A stretch of DNA of 64,000 nucleotides, from contig NZ_JAGFBV010000014.1 in assembly GCF_017948595.1 (NCBI RefSeq), positions 1-64,000 of the forward strand, in the 5' to 3' direction. The translations under genes were made by a program, and so were the position numbers. Positions 53,216 through 62,068 of the stretch are shown here, piece after piece. This stretch comes from Flavobacterium geliluteum (GTDB lineage Bacteria; Bacteroidota; Bacteroidia; Flavobacteriales; Flavobacteriaceae). The notes under the pieces are model-generated. The model saw nothing but the letters and a program-made list of their open reading frames with translations. It made no database searches and had not been told where the DNA came from. The first letter of the stretch is position 1. Each line of letters begins with the position of its first letter.

Positions 53216-53845
53216 ATGAAACAGTTTATTCTAATGGCAGACGTCATTTCGAGTGGCAAAAAAGATCAAAATCAGCTCATGATTGCTTTTAAAGAGTTGG
53301 TGCACGAGATCAATCAATTGTATAAAAACGATATTCTATCGCCTTTAACGATCACTTTGGGCGATGAATTTCAGGGTATTCTAAAAGATTTGGCAACTTC
53401 AGTCAAAATTATTTTATCTTTAGAAGAAAATATCATTCATAAAAAGCTTAATTTTCAACTTCGCTATATTTTGCATCAGGGCGAAATAGAAACGCCAATA
53501 AATACTGATATCGCCTACGAAATGTTAGGTTCTGGTTTGACAGACGCACGAGCGAAACTGAATAATTTAAAGAGTGATAAATCTAAATTTGGAGTTTCGA
53601 TTGAGAATACATTACAAAATGATATTTTAAATAATGCGTTTCTAATTTTCGAAAGCATTACACAAAAGTGGGATCTGGAAAGCGATTACGACTTGGTTTC
53701 TAATTTTATAACCTTAGATGATTACAAAATAGTGGCAGAGAAACTCGATAAAACAAGGTCGCAAATCTGGAAACGCAAAAAAACATTAAACATAGAATCG
53801 TATAATGCAACCAAAAAAATAATACAATTGATAACTGAAAAATAA
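53216..53845 (+). CDS. SatD-family protein
   Basis: 209 residues. KQFILMADVISSGKKDQ at the start and SPLTITLGDEFQGILK around 40-60 match the SatD family (named from the acid-tolerance sat operon of streptococci). The family resembles nucleotide-binding or cyclase-like folds, but its role is not settled. The C-terminal third has a helix-turn-helix-like stretch (YKIVAEKLDKTRSQIWKRKK). The next gene, a small membrane protein, begins 6 bases after the stop and is surely cotranscribed, as in other SatD loci. Confidence 0.85.
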   Translation: MKQFILMADVISSGKKDQNQLMIAFKELVHEINQLYKNDILSPLTITLGDEFQGILKDLATSVKIILSLEENIIHKKLNFQLRYILHQGEIETPINTDIAYEMLGSGLTDARAKLNNLKSDKSKFGVSIENTLQNDILNNAFLIFESITQKWDLESDYDLVSNFITLDDYKIVAEKLDKTRSQIWKRKKTLNIESYNATKKIIQLITEK

Positions 53846-53851
53846 AGCAGT

Positions 53852-54199
53852 ATGGATGTGTTAAAATTTATAGTATTGTTGATAACCAGCGAATGTCTTT
53901 TAGGTATTTTCTATTATTTTATTACTCCAAAATCCATTCGAAAAAGACAAATTATCGATTATAAATCACTGCTCAAAGGGTTTGTAGAAAGAATGTTTTT
54001 ACTGATTTCTTTTATCCATGATTATCCGCACGCCCTGACTTTATTCGGAACTTTAAAATTAGCCACACGATTAAAAAGAGATAGCGAAGGCGATAAAGTA
54101 AAAGAATCTTTGTACAATGATTTTTATTTATTTGGTAATTTTATTTCCATAATAATGGCGATTTTGTACTCGTATTTGTACCATCAAATCATTCATTAA
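53852..54199 (+). CDS. Small membrane protein paired with SatD
   Basis: 115 residues with hydrophobic stretches at about 5-24, 46-60 and 93-112, separated by basic loops (PKSIRKRQIIDYK). No family recognised with certainty. SatD-like genes are often followed by a small membrane protein, so the pair may be a functional unit. A GNAT gene follows 14 bases later. Confidence 0.72.
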   Translation: MDVLKFIVLLITSECLLGIFYYFITPKSIRKRQIIDYKSLLKGFVERMFLLISFIHDYPHALTLFGTLKLATRLKRDSEGDKVKESLYNDFYLFGNFISIIMAILYSYLYHQIIH

Positions 54200-54213
54200 A
54201 ACTTATTTTTTTC

Positions 54214-54810
54214 ATGAACTTTACTTTTTCATCCAATATAATCCTCGAAGACGATTCTGTTATTTTACGCCCTTTGCAAGAGTCAGATTTTGATCATTTA
54301 ATTGAAATTTCGATTAACGAGCCTGAAACATGGAAATACTCTTTGGTAGGTGCAGATGGAAAAGAAAATCTTACTCATTATATTCAACTTGCAATAAAAG
54401 CCCGTGATAATCAAAAAGAATTTCCCTTTATTGTTTTCGATAAAAAATCTCAGAAATACGCCGGTTCTACACGTTTTTACGATATAAATTTCGATTTCAA
54501 AACCCTTCAATTGGGCTATACGTGGTACGGTGCAGCTTTTAGAGGTACCGGACTCAATAAACATTGCAAGTTTTTATTGCTGCAATTTGCGTTTGAAACC
54601 CTCGGAATGGAGCGCGTAGAATTTCGTGCTGATAACAATAACGTCCGAAGTATTGCCGCCATGAAAAGTATCGGCTGCAAGGTAGAAGGTATTTTACGCA
54701 GCAATATGCCTACCAGAGAAGGTGCTATCCGTCGCGACTCGATTGTTTTAAGTATTCTTAGGAGCGAATGGTTTGATGAGGTAAAAGAAAATCTCAAGAA
54801 AAAATTATAG
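54214..54810 (+). CDS. GNAT acetyltransferase, RimJ/RimL-like
   Basis: 198 residues. ILRPLQESDFDHLIEISINE opens the fold. The acetyl-CoA pyrophosphate loop lies around WYGAAFRGTGLNKHCKFLLL, and the tail has VRSIAAMKSIGCKVEGILRS, usual for RimJ/RimL N-acetyltransferases of protein N-termini or small molecules. It may belong to the SatD transcript. Substrate unknown. Confidence 0.9.
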   Translation: MNFTFSSNIILEDDSVILRPLQESDFDHLIEISINEPETWKYSLVGADGKENLTHYIQLAIKARDNQKEFPFIVFDKKSQKYAGSTRFYDINFDFKTLQLGYTWYGAAFRGTGLNKHCKFLLLQFAFETLGMERVEFRADNNNVRSIAAMKSIGCKVEGILRSNMPTREGAIRRDSIVLSILRSEWFDEVKENLKKKL

Positions 54811-54975
54811 GCTAGCTCCTTTCTTTTATGAATTTTTTTAAGATTCTCGAATAAAAGCATTTCACGTAAACTCCGCATTGACTGTTCTATCCAAAACATA
54901 GTAGATTTGAGATTTTTGTTTTTTAGAACCATATTTTATTGTAATTTTCAAATAATTTTTTAAATAAACTACTTG

Positions 54976-57309
54976 ATGAATATTCTAAATAGTAAATTTT
55001 TTCTTTTTGTATTATTACTTTTAATACTGGGTTGTGTGCCTGAAATTAATGCGCAGAAAAAAATAGACAATCTTAAGGATTTAATTCAATATGTAGACCC
55101 CATGATTGGTACTGCCAAAATGGGACATACTTATCCGGGTGCAACGGTGCCTTTTGGGAGTGTACAATTAAGTCCGGAAACAGATACCATTGCATACGGT
55201 TTAAACGGAAAATACAACGGAGATGTCTATAAATACTGTGCGGGATATCAGTATGAAGATAAAACAATTGTTGGTTTTAGCCACACTCATTTTAGCGGAA
55301 CCGGACATTCTGATTTAGGAGATTTTCTAATTATGCCCACAACCGGAAAATTAGAGTTGAATCCAGGAGTGGCTTCAAAACCTGAGTCGGGTTATCGTTC
55401 GGCATTTTCTCATTCGACCGAAAAAGCGGAGCCAGCCTATTACAGCGTGCTTTTGGAAGATCATAACATCAAAGCTGAACTGACCGCTACAACGCGCGTT
55501 GGAATGCATCAATATACTTTTCCGAAGTCGGATGAAGCGCATATTATTCTCGATTTGACTTCCGGAATTTACAATTACGATAAAAAAAATGTCTGGACAT
55601 TTGTTCGCGTCGAAAACGATACGCTCATTACAGGATATCGTCAAACATCGGGATGGGCGAGAACTAGAACGGTTTATTTTGCGATGTCTTTCAGCAAACC
55701 AATCAAAAGTTACGGGCAGGCAGCACAAGAAAAAAGTGTGTACAGAGGTTTTTGGGGAAGATTTGATCAAACCAAAAACTTTCCAGAAATGGCAGGTCAA
55801 AACCTAAAATTATTTTTTGATTTTAATACAGAAGAAGGAGAAAAAATCAAAATAAAAATGGCGTTGTCTCCTGTTAGTTCCGCCAGCGCATTAGAAAATA
55901 TGAAAAAAGAAGTTCCTGACTGGGATTTCGAAAAGGTAAAAAAGCAAAGTCAGGAAGTTTGGAATCAAGAGCTGAATAAAATTCAAATAGAAACACTTCA
56001 AAAAGAAGATTTGGTTAATTTTTATACCGCTATGTATCATGCGTTTTTAGGGCCAACAGAATACATGGATGCAGACAGGAATTACAAAGGTTTGGATATG
56101 AATGTTCACAAAGCGGAGAATTTTACCAATTATACCAGTTACTCGTTATGGGATACTTACAGAGCTTTGCATCCTTTATTTAATATTGTGCAGCCAAAAC
56201 GTAATTCGGATATGATTAGTTCGATGTTAGCACATTCCGATCAAAGCGTGCATAAAATGTTGCCGATTTGGTCGCATTACGCAAATGAAAACTGGTGCAT
56301 GATTGGGTATCATTCGGTTGCTGTGGTGGCTGATGCAATTGTAAAAGGCAATACCAATTTTGATCCTGAAAAAGCATTACAGGCATGTGTGAATACAGCA
56401 AAAGTTCCTTATTATGATGGCTTAGAATATTACATGAAAAAAGGCTATGTTCCTGAGGATAAAAATGGTGCTTCGGTTTCAAAAACATTAGAATATGCTT
56501 ATGATGATTGGGCGATTGCACAGGCTGCGAAAAAATTAGGGAAAACCGAAATTTATGATGAATTTATCGAAAGATCTAAAAATTATAAAAATGTTTACGA
56601 TGCTAAGACAGGTTTTATGCGTCCGAAATTAAATGATGGATCTTTCAAAAAAGAGTTTGATCCGCTGGACACACATGGACAAGGTTTTATAGAAGGAAAT
56701 TCATGGAATTACAGCCTTTATGTTCCCCAAGATCCGACCGAAATGATCAAAATGATGGGTGGAAATGATTTGTTTAATGTTCGATTAGACTCATTATTCA
56801 GTATGAATTTGCCTGATAAATATTTTGAAAACACCGAAGATATCACTAGAGAAGGAATTATCGGTAATTATGTACATGGAAACGAGCCTTCGCATCACGT
56901 AGTGTATTTGTACAATTGGACAAACTCGCCTTGGAAAGCCCAAGACAAAATTAGAATGATCTTAAAAAAGATGTACCGCAACGGAGCAGACGGTTTAGGA
57001 GGCAATGATGATTTTGGTCAAATGAGTGCTTGGTATATTTTTAGCAGTTTGGGTTTTTATCCCGTGGCTCCAGGTTCTGAGGATTATGCTTTGGGAAGTC
57101 CTTTGGTGAAAAATGCGATTTTTAATTTAGAAAATGGTAAAACATTTGAAGTAGAAACGGTAAATCAATCGGATAAAAATGTATTTGTGAGCAAAGTGCT
57201 TTTAAACGGAAAACAAATCCATCAGCCTTTTCTAAAACATTCTGATGTTATCAGTGGTGGGAAAATCACTTTTTATATGAGTAATAAGCCCAATAAAAAG
57301 AATTACTAG
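54976..57309 (+). CDS. GH92-family alpha-1,2-mannosidase
   Basis: 777 residues from the ATG at 54976; an upstream TTG is less likely. Lipoprotein-type signal ending LLILGC20, so probably anchored to the membrane. GH92 motifs in order: YVDPMIGTAKMGHTYPGATV, SHTHFSGTGHSDLGDFL, ENWCMIGYHSVAVVADA, EGNSWNYSLYVPQDP, GNEPSHHVVYLYNW and GNDDFGQMSAWYIFSSLGFY. The family removes alpha-mannose by inversion with Ca2+, using acidic residues in the GNDD and neighbouring loops. It is used on N-glycans or fungal mannans. No SusCD pair is adjacent. Confidence 0.95.
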   Translation: MNILNSKFFLFVLLLLILGCVPEINAQKKIDNLKDLIQYVDPMIGTAKMGHTYPGATVPFGSVQLSPETDTIAYGLNGKYNGDVYKYCAGYQYEDKTIVGFSHTHFSGTGHSDLGDFLIMPTTGKLELNPGVASKPESGYRSAFSHSTEKAEPAYYSVLLEDHNIKAELTATTRVGMHQYTFPKSDEAHIILDLTSGIYNYDKKNVWTFVRVENDTLITGYRQTSGWARTRTVYFAMSFSKPIKSYGQAAQEKSVYRGFWGRFDQTKNFPEMAGQNLKLFFDFNTEEGEKIKIKMALSPVSSASALENMKKEVPDWDFEKVKKQSQEVWNQELNKIQIETLQKEDLVNFYTAMYHAFLGPTEYMDADRNYKGLDMNVHKAENFTNYTSYSLWDTYRALHPLFNIVQPKRNSDMISSMLAHSDQSVHKMLPIWSHYANENWCMIGYHSVAVVADAIVKGNTNFDPEKALQACVNTAKVPYYDGLEYYMKKGYVPEDKNGASVSKTLEYAYDDWAIAQAAKKLGKTEIYDEFIERSKNYKNVYDAKTGFMRPKLNDGSFKKEFDPLDTHGQGFIEGNSWNYSLYVPQDPTEMIKMMGGNDLFNVRLDSLFSMNLPDKYFENTEDITREGIIGNYVHGNEPSHHVVYLYNWTNSPWKAQDKIRMILKKMYRNGADGLGGNDDFGQMSAWYIFSSLGFYPVAPGSEDYALGSPLVKNAIFNLENGKTFEVETVNQSDKNVFVSKVLLNGKQIHQPFLKHSDVISGGKITFYMSNKPNKKNY

Positions 57310-57321
57310 CTTTTACGAGCC

Positions 57322-57354
57322 AAACCTAACAAGTTTCTAAAACCTGTTAGGTTT
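57322..57354 (+). terminator. GH92 terminator
   Basis: AAACCTAACA pairs with TGTTAGGTTT around a 13-nt loop, 12 bases after the stop. Confidence 0.75.
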
Positions 57355-57456
57355 GATTTCAACTTCGTTCAGTTCCAACTCAACAATAAAAAAAGAAAAA
57401 GTAGGAGAATTGTAAAAAACTTCCCGAAATTTGTACTTTAAATAAAGATAGTAAAT

Positions 57457-57900
57457 ATGAAAATAAATCTAAAATCGGGAATTGATAAATTGCTTTTCGG
57501 AATGAAGCAAAACGATGTAACAGCAGTTTTTGGTAAACCTGATAAAAATTATAAAGATGAAGATGATAATGTGATTTTTGTGTATAATGCACACAAAATA
57601 AGATTGACTTTTTATCAAGAAGAAGATTTGAAATTAGGATATCTGGTAGCTTCCAGCCATGATTTAGAAGTTTTTGGATTCAAAATAATCGGAAGAAAAA
57701 TTGCAGATGTAAAGAAAGATTTGGCAACAAAAGGACTTACAAAATACACTCAGGAGACTTTTGATACTTTCGAAAATTATTTTGACGAAGAAAATTGGTT
57801 TATTCTTCAAACTGAATTTGACGAAGTGGTAAAATTCGAAATTGGCGCGATCATCAATGACAAAGACGAATTTGATTGGAAATTTCCAGCAAAAAAGTAA
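57457..57900 (+). CDS. Hypothetical cytosolic protein
   Basis: 147 residues, soluble, no signal. KSGIDKLLFGMKQNDVTAVF and GRKIADVKKDLATKGL recur as two half-domains, each with a helix then aromatic strands (IRLTFYQEEDLKLGYL; ENWFILQTEFDEVVKFE), suggesting an internal duplication. Many uncharacterised flavobacterial proteins have this I.KLLFGM..ddV...fG.P pattern. No function known. Confidence 0.72.
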   Translation: MKINLKSGIDKLLFGMKQNDVTAVFGKPDKNYKDEDDNVIFVYNAHKIRLTFYQEEDLKLGYLVASSHDLEVFGFKIIGRKIADVKKDLATKGLTKYTQETFDTFENYFDEENWFILQTEFDEVVKFEIGAIINDKDEFDWKFPAKK

Positions 57901-57912
57901 AACAAAAAACAT

Positions 57913-57946
57913 AAAAAAAACCGACAATCACTTGTCGGTTTTTTTT
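57913..57946. terminator. Bidirectional terminator
   Basis: CCGACAA/TTGTCGG stem with A8 and T8 flanks between convergent genes. Confidence 0.85.
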
Positions 57947-57965
57947 ATTGAATTCACCTTAGACA

Positions 57966-59087
57966 TTATTTCTTTGCTACAGGTTGTGTTTTATAGGTTT
58001 CGATTTCAAAAATCAAAGTAGCGTTTGGCGGAATTACACCTCCGGCACCCGCTGCTCCGTAAGCTAAATCTGAAGGAAGAAAGAAAGTTGCTTTTTCTCC
58101 GTCAGACATCATATTCAAAGCTTCAATAAAACCGGGAATCATTCCGTCTTTTTTGCCCGCTACGAAAGGAAATGCCTGATAACCGTTATTCGCATCTCTA
58201 TTGGCATCGTATTTTCCGTAGGTTCTTGCCACATTAGCTATACTGCTGTCAAAAAGATTTCCATCTTCAAAATAGCCTGCGTAGTGAAAATAAAATGTTG
58301 TTCCTTCTGCTGCTTTTACACCTGTTCCTTTTTGAGTGACAACATATTTCAAGCCAGAAGCTGTAGTTGTGGCTGTTGCTTTAATTTTTGAAAAATAAGC
58401 AGCTTTGATTTCTGCTTTTTTAAATTCGTCAGAGAATACTTTTACGGCGTCAAATTTTTTAGCAGCTGCTCCTTTGCGGGTAATGGTAATTTTTGTAATG
58501 ATATCATCTTGCACAATTTTGTTTACAATGTCCATTCCAGTAACAACATGACCAAAAATAGTATGTTTTCCGTTGAGCCACGGTGTGTCTTTATGAGTAA
58601 TAAAAAATTGACTTCCGTTCGTAGCTGGACCAGAATTAGCCATTGCTAAAATACCGCCTTTTTCAAATTTTAATTCAGGAACAAATTCGTCTTTAAAAGC
58701 ATATCCTGGACCTCCGGAACCATTTCCTTCAGGATCACCTCCCTGAATCATAAAATCGTTGATGACGCGATGAAATTTTAATCCATCATAAAAAGGTTTT
58801 CCTTTTAAGCTTTCCTTTTTTACAGATGGATTTTTTCCTTCTGCCAAAGAAACAAAGTTAGCTACCGTTACGGGTGCTTTTATATATTCTAAAGACAAAA
58901 CAATATCACCTTTTGTGGTTGTTATTGTAGCAAAAATACCGTCGTTTGGATCCACTTTTGGATCTGCTTTTGGAGCAATTTTAGTTACGGACGTTTTAGC
59001 TTTTGGTTTTGCAATAGGTTTTTTTGTGCTTTGCGCCTGAATGTTTAACATCGCCAGGCAAAATAAAAATAAAATTTTAAATTTCAT
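57966..59087 (-). CDS. Exported cyclophilin-FKBP fusion peptidyl-prolyl isomerase, copy 1
   Basis: 373 residues. Signal peptide 1-18 (MLNIQA). Cyclophilin domain about 50-215: HRVINDFMIQGGDPEGNGSG, MANSGPATNGSQFFITHKDT and GKHTIFGHVV. FKBP domain about 245-370: GLKYVVTQKGTGVKAAEGT, VHFHYAG-like FYFHYAGYFEDG, MIPGFIEALNMM and GGVIPPNATLIFEIE. Two isomerase types in one periplasmic chaperone. Paralogue immediately upstream (59128), then gldI; the three form a minus-strand run with 40- and 14-base gaps. Confidence 0.95.
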   Translation of the reverse strand: MKFKILFLFCLAMLNIQAQSTKKPIAKPKAKTSVTKIAPKADPKVDPNDGIFATITTTKGDIVLSLEYIKAPVTVANFVSLAEGKNPSVKKESLKGKPFYDGLKFHRVINDFMIQGGDPEGNGSGGPGYAFKDEFVPELKFEKGGILAMANSGPATNGSQFFITHKDTPWLNGKHTIFGHVVTGMDIVNKIVQDDIITKITITRKGAAAKKFDAVKVFSDEFKKAEIKAAYFSKIKATATTTASGLKYVVTQKGTGVKAAEGTTFYFHYAGYFEDGNLFDSSIANVARTYGKYDANRDANNGYQAFPFVAGKKDGMIPGFIEALNMMSDGEKATFFLPSDLAYGAAGAGGVIPPNATLIFEIETYKTQPVAKK

Positions 59088-59127
59088 TGTGATTCAATTT
59101 AAGTCACTATTTAGTTATTGAAAATAA

Positions 59128-60210
59128 TTATTGTTGCGGCATTTTTTCTAATAATTCAATCTCGAAAATAATATTAGCATTGGGTGGAATTACACCGCCA
59201 GCTCCAGCTTCCCCATACGCTAAATGCGAAGGGATAAAAATGACAGCTTTATCACCAAAAGAAAGTTTTTCGATACCTTCGATAAATCCGGGAATCATGC
59301 CGTCTTTGCGACCAGCTTCAAACGGAAGTGGCTGGTATGCTTTAGCTTCAGCTTTTTTCTGATCAAATTTTCCGAATGTTTTCGCAACACTTTCAATGCT
59401 GGTATCAAATAATGTTCCATCTTCCAAAAATCCCGCATAAGGAATGAATAATGGAGCTCCTTTAGTAGGTTTTTTGCCAGCGCCTTTTTCCGTAATTACA
59501 TACTCTAAACCTGAAGTTGTTTTGATCGCTTTTGATCGTAAAGAAGCATAATAGGCTACTTTTTCTTTCTGAACAGCTGCATATTTTCCTTTTTCTTTTT
59601 CAATTTCTGAAAAATAATCGTGAAATACTTTTACAGCATCAAATTTTTTGGCAGCTTCTCCGTTTCTAATGATTTTTACAGCAATCAGTTGGTCATCTTG
59701 AATCACTTTATTAACCACTTCTTGTCCTTTTTCGACTACATGGCCAAAAATAGTATGTTTTCCGTCTAACCAAGGTGTCTCAACGTGTGTAATAAAAAAT
59801 TGACTGCTATTTGTTCCTGGACCATTGTTGGCCATAGCCAAAACACCCGGTTTATCAAATCGTAAGTCTGATATTTCATCTTTAAATTTATAACCCGTAT
59901 CTCCCGATCCGGTTCCTGAAGGATCCCCTGTCTGGATCATAAAATCTTCTATCACTCTATGAAATTTTAATCCATCAAAAAAGGGTTTGCTTTTAATATT
60001 TTCATCTGTTACAAATTCATTTTTGCCTTCTGCCAATGTTACAAAATTAGCAACGGTAACGGGTGCTTTTTTATAATCCAATTCAACAATAATGTTTCCT
60101 TTATTAGTTTCAATTTCAGCATATAAACCATCAGGTAAATTGCTGTGTTCGTCTTTACAAGAATAAAATGAGGTAACGGCTAATAGCAATAATAGAATAC
60201 TTTTTTTCAT
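59128..60210 (-). CDS. Lipoprotein cyclophilin-FKBP fusion isomerase, copy 2
   Basis: 360 residues, same architecture as its neighbour but with a lipoprotein signal (SFYSC18KDE), so anchored rather than soluble. Cyclophilin about 30-195 (HRVIEDFMIQTGDPSGTGSG, MANNGPGTNSSQFFITHVET) and FKBP about 228-355 (GLEYVITEKGAGKKPTKGAP, MIPGFIEGIEKLSF, GGVIPPNANIIFEIELL). A tandem duplication with divergent membrane attachment. Lies directly downstream of gldI. Confidence 0.95.
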   Translation of the reverse strand: MKKSILLLLLAVTSFYSCKDEHSNLPDGLYAEIETNKGNIIVELDYKKAPVTVANFVTLAEGKNEFVTDENIKSKPFFDGLKFHRVIEDFMIQTGDPSGTGSGDTGYKFKDEISDLRFDKPGVLAMANNGPGTNSSQFFITHVETPWLDGKHTIFGHVVEKGQEVVNKVIQDDQLIAVKIIRNGEAAKKFDAVKVFHDYFSEIEKEKGKYAAVQKEKVAYYASLRSKAIKTTSGLEYVITEKGAGKKPTKGAPLFIPYAGFLEDGTLFDTSIESVAKTFGKFDQKKAEAKAYQPLPFEAGRKDGMIPGFIEGIEKLSFGDKAVIFIPSHLAYGEAGAGGVIPPNANIIFEIELLEKMPQQ

Positions 60211-60224
60211 TTTTTTATACTTTT

Positions 60225-60866
60225 TTATGGGTTTAAAGTGTCTTTTTTTGTTACAGTAATAGGTTTAACAACAGTTGTTTTGGTAATTGGTGTGCCCGAA
60301 GTAACTGTTTTTGATGCTTCTTCCGAAACAAAATTACGAAGCGAAACAGTACACATCAACGATTCGTTGGTACCGATTTTTTTATTGTCACCATGATACC
60401 CGTAAGCAATGTGAGATGGAAATAAAAACGTTACGATTTCGTTTTTGTGCATCAGTTTGATCCCGTCACGCAATCCCATCATAATGTCTTGTTTATCTAC
60501 ATAATAGGTTTGCGGGCCAAGGTCAGCTTCAGAATAAATCACGGCGCCTTTTATATCTCTTATTTCCAGATTATAGTAGGCGATATCTCCTCTTTTAGGT
60601 TTTAAAGTATCGGTTAAATTGCGCTCTTCATAGTGGTACCAATATCCTTTTTTAGAAGCAAAATATTTTACTTTCGGATTGCTTTTAATGATTTTTTTGA
60701 TGATGTCTTCTTCAGTTGCAACCAGTTTTTTGTTTCTGTCAGCCGATTTTTTCATAAAACTTCCCGAAGCTCTGGATATAGGTTTTCTGGCTTCTTCGTG
60801 ATGTTTGCAGCTGGCAAGCAAAACGATAAAAAGCAAGGTATAGATACTTATTTTTAAGTAATTCAT
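60225..60866 (-). CDS. gldI: Gliding motility FKBP-type isomerase GldI
   Basis: 213 residues. Lipoprotein signal LLASC20KH. FKBP-like domain in the middle and C-terminal part (TDTLKPKRGDIAYYNLEIRD, DIMMGLRDGIKLMHKNEIVT, FLFPSHIAYGYHG). In flavobacteria GldI is needed for gliding and for folding of type IX secretion components. The order isomerase-isomerase-gldI-DHH supports the call. The 20-base gap to the DHH gene upstream suggests one transcript. Confidence 0.9.
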   Translation of the reverse strand: MNYLKISIYTLLFIVLLASCKHHEEARKPISRASGSFMKKSADRNKKLVATEEDIIKKIIKSNPKVKYFASKKGYWYHYEERNLTDTLKPKRGDIAYYNLEIRDIKGAVIYSEADLGPQTYYVDKQDIMMGLRDGIKLMHKNEIVTFLFPSHIAYGYHGDNKKIGTNESLMCTVSLRNFVSEEASKTVTSGTPITKTTVVKPITVTKKDTLNP

Positions 60867-60885
60867 ACGGAGTTGTGTTTTCTGG

Positions 60886-61890
60886 TTATATTTTTAGTTT
60901 TGTTACTAAATCTTCAAATTTTTTCAACGTTTCTTCCATAGAAACCTCAGATTTTCCTCCCGCAGCGTTGATATGCCCGCCACCATTAAAATGATCTCTG
61001 GCAAACTGATTCACATCAAACCCATCTTGAGAGCGGAACGAAATCTTGATTATTTTCTCGTCTTTATTTTCTATAAATATAGCAGTAAAAATAATGCCTT
61101 TTATACTTAATCCGTAATTTACGATTCCTTCGGTATCTCCTTTTACATAATTAAAAGAATCTAATTCGTTTTGCGTAAGCGAAGTATAAGAAGTTTTATG
61201 TTCTTCGAAGACTTTCATATTCTGCAAAGCGCGCCCTAATAATTGAAGACGGCTGTACGAACTATTATCGAATAATAAAACAGGGATCTCAGTGTTTTCA
61301 GCACCTAAATCAATTAATTCTGCCACAATTCGATGTGTGTTTCCTGTTGTTTTTGGAAAACGAAAAGATCCGGAATCGGTCAGTATTCCGGTGTAAATAC
61401 AGGTTGCAATGGTTTTGTCAAGATCTTCTTTTTTATCTAAAAATAGAATGAAATTATAAATCATTTCACAAGTCGAACCAAAAGAGGTATCTGAATACGT
61501 ATAAGCCGCATAATCATCAGGTTTTTGATGATGATCAATCATGATAAACGGAGCAGTTAGCTTAGCCAAAGTATGTTCCATTTCGCCTACACGATGTAAA
61601 GCATTGAAGTCAAGCGTAAAAATGAGCTCTGATTCTTGTAATATAGTAGTACAATTTTCGGTGTCTTTTTCAAATATTCTTACCGTTTCTGAGCCCGGTA
61701 ACCAAGCCAGAAAATCAGGAAAATCATTGGGTGCAATCACGGTAGGCTGGTGATTGTTTTTTAGTAAAAAGTGGTATAATGCCAGCGTAGAGCCCATGGC
61801 ATCGCCATCTGGACCTCTGTGCGGAATGATGGCGATTTTTTTTGGACTTGCGAGCAGCAATTTTATCGCCTGAATATCTTGTATTTTCAT
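60886..61890 (-). CDS. DHH-family phosphoesterase, NrnA-like
   Basis: 334 residues. Metal motifs: IPHRGPDGDAMGSTLALYHF (DGD), LDFNALHRVG, the DHH motif in MIDHHQKPDDYAAYTYSDTS and the DHHA1 motif FNGGGHINAAGG near the C-terminus. NrnA-type enzymes degrade nanoRNA, pAp or cyclic dinucleotides such as pApA. First gene of the run DHH-gldI-isomerases. 334 residues is standard. Exact substrate unassigned. Confidence 0.92.
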   Translation of the reverse strand: MKIQDIQAIKLLLASPKKIAIIPHRGPDGDAMGSTLALYHFLLKNNHQPTVIAPNDFPDFLAWLPGSETVRIFEKDTENCTTILQESELIFTLDFNALHRVGEMEHTLAKLTAPFIMIDHHQKPDDYAAYTYSDTSFGSTCEMIYNFILFLDKKEDLDKTIATCIYTGILTDSGSFRFPKTTGNTHRIVAELIDLGAENTEIPVLLFDNSSYSRLQLLGRALQNMKVFEEHKTSYTSLTQNELDSFNYVKGDTEGIVNYGLSIKGIIFTAIFIENKDEKIIKISFRSQDGFDVNQFARDHFNGGGHINAAGGKSEVSMEETLKKFEDLVTKLKI

Positions 61891-62068
61891 AGTGTGCGAA
61901 TTTACATTTTTTTAATGTAATGTTGAAATCATTTTATAGATTAACACACTTTTATAAATTGTGAGTTTTTAGTCGGTGTTTTTGTTGTTTTTTTGCTCTT
62001 TTTTATTGAGCTTTTTTGATTTTATCAAATACTAATGATACCATCAAAAAAATAGATTTTCGATTAGG

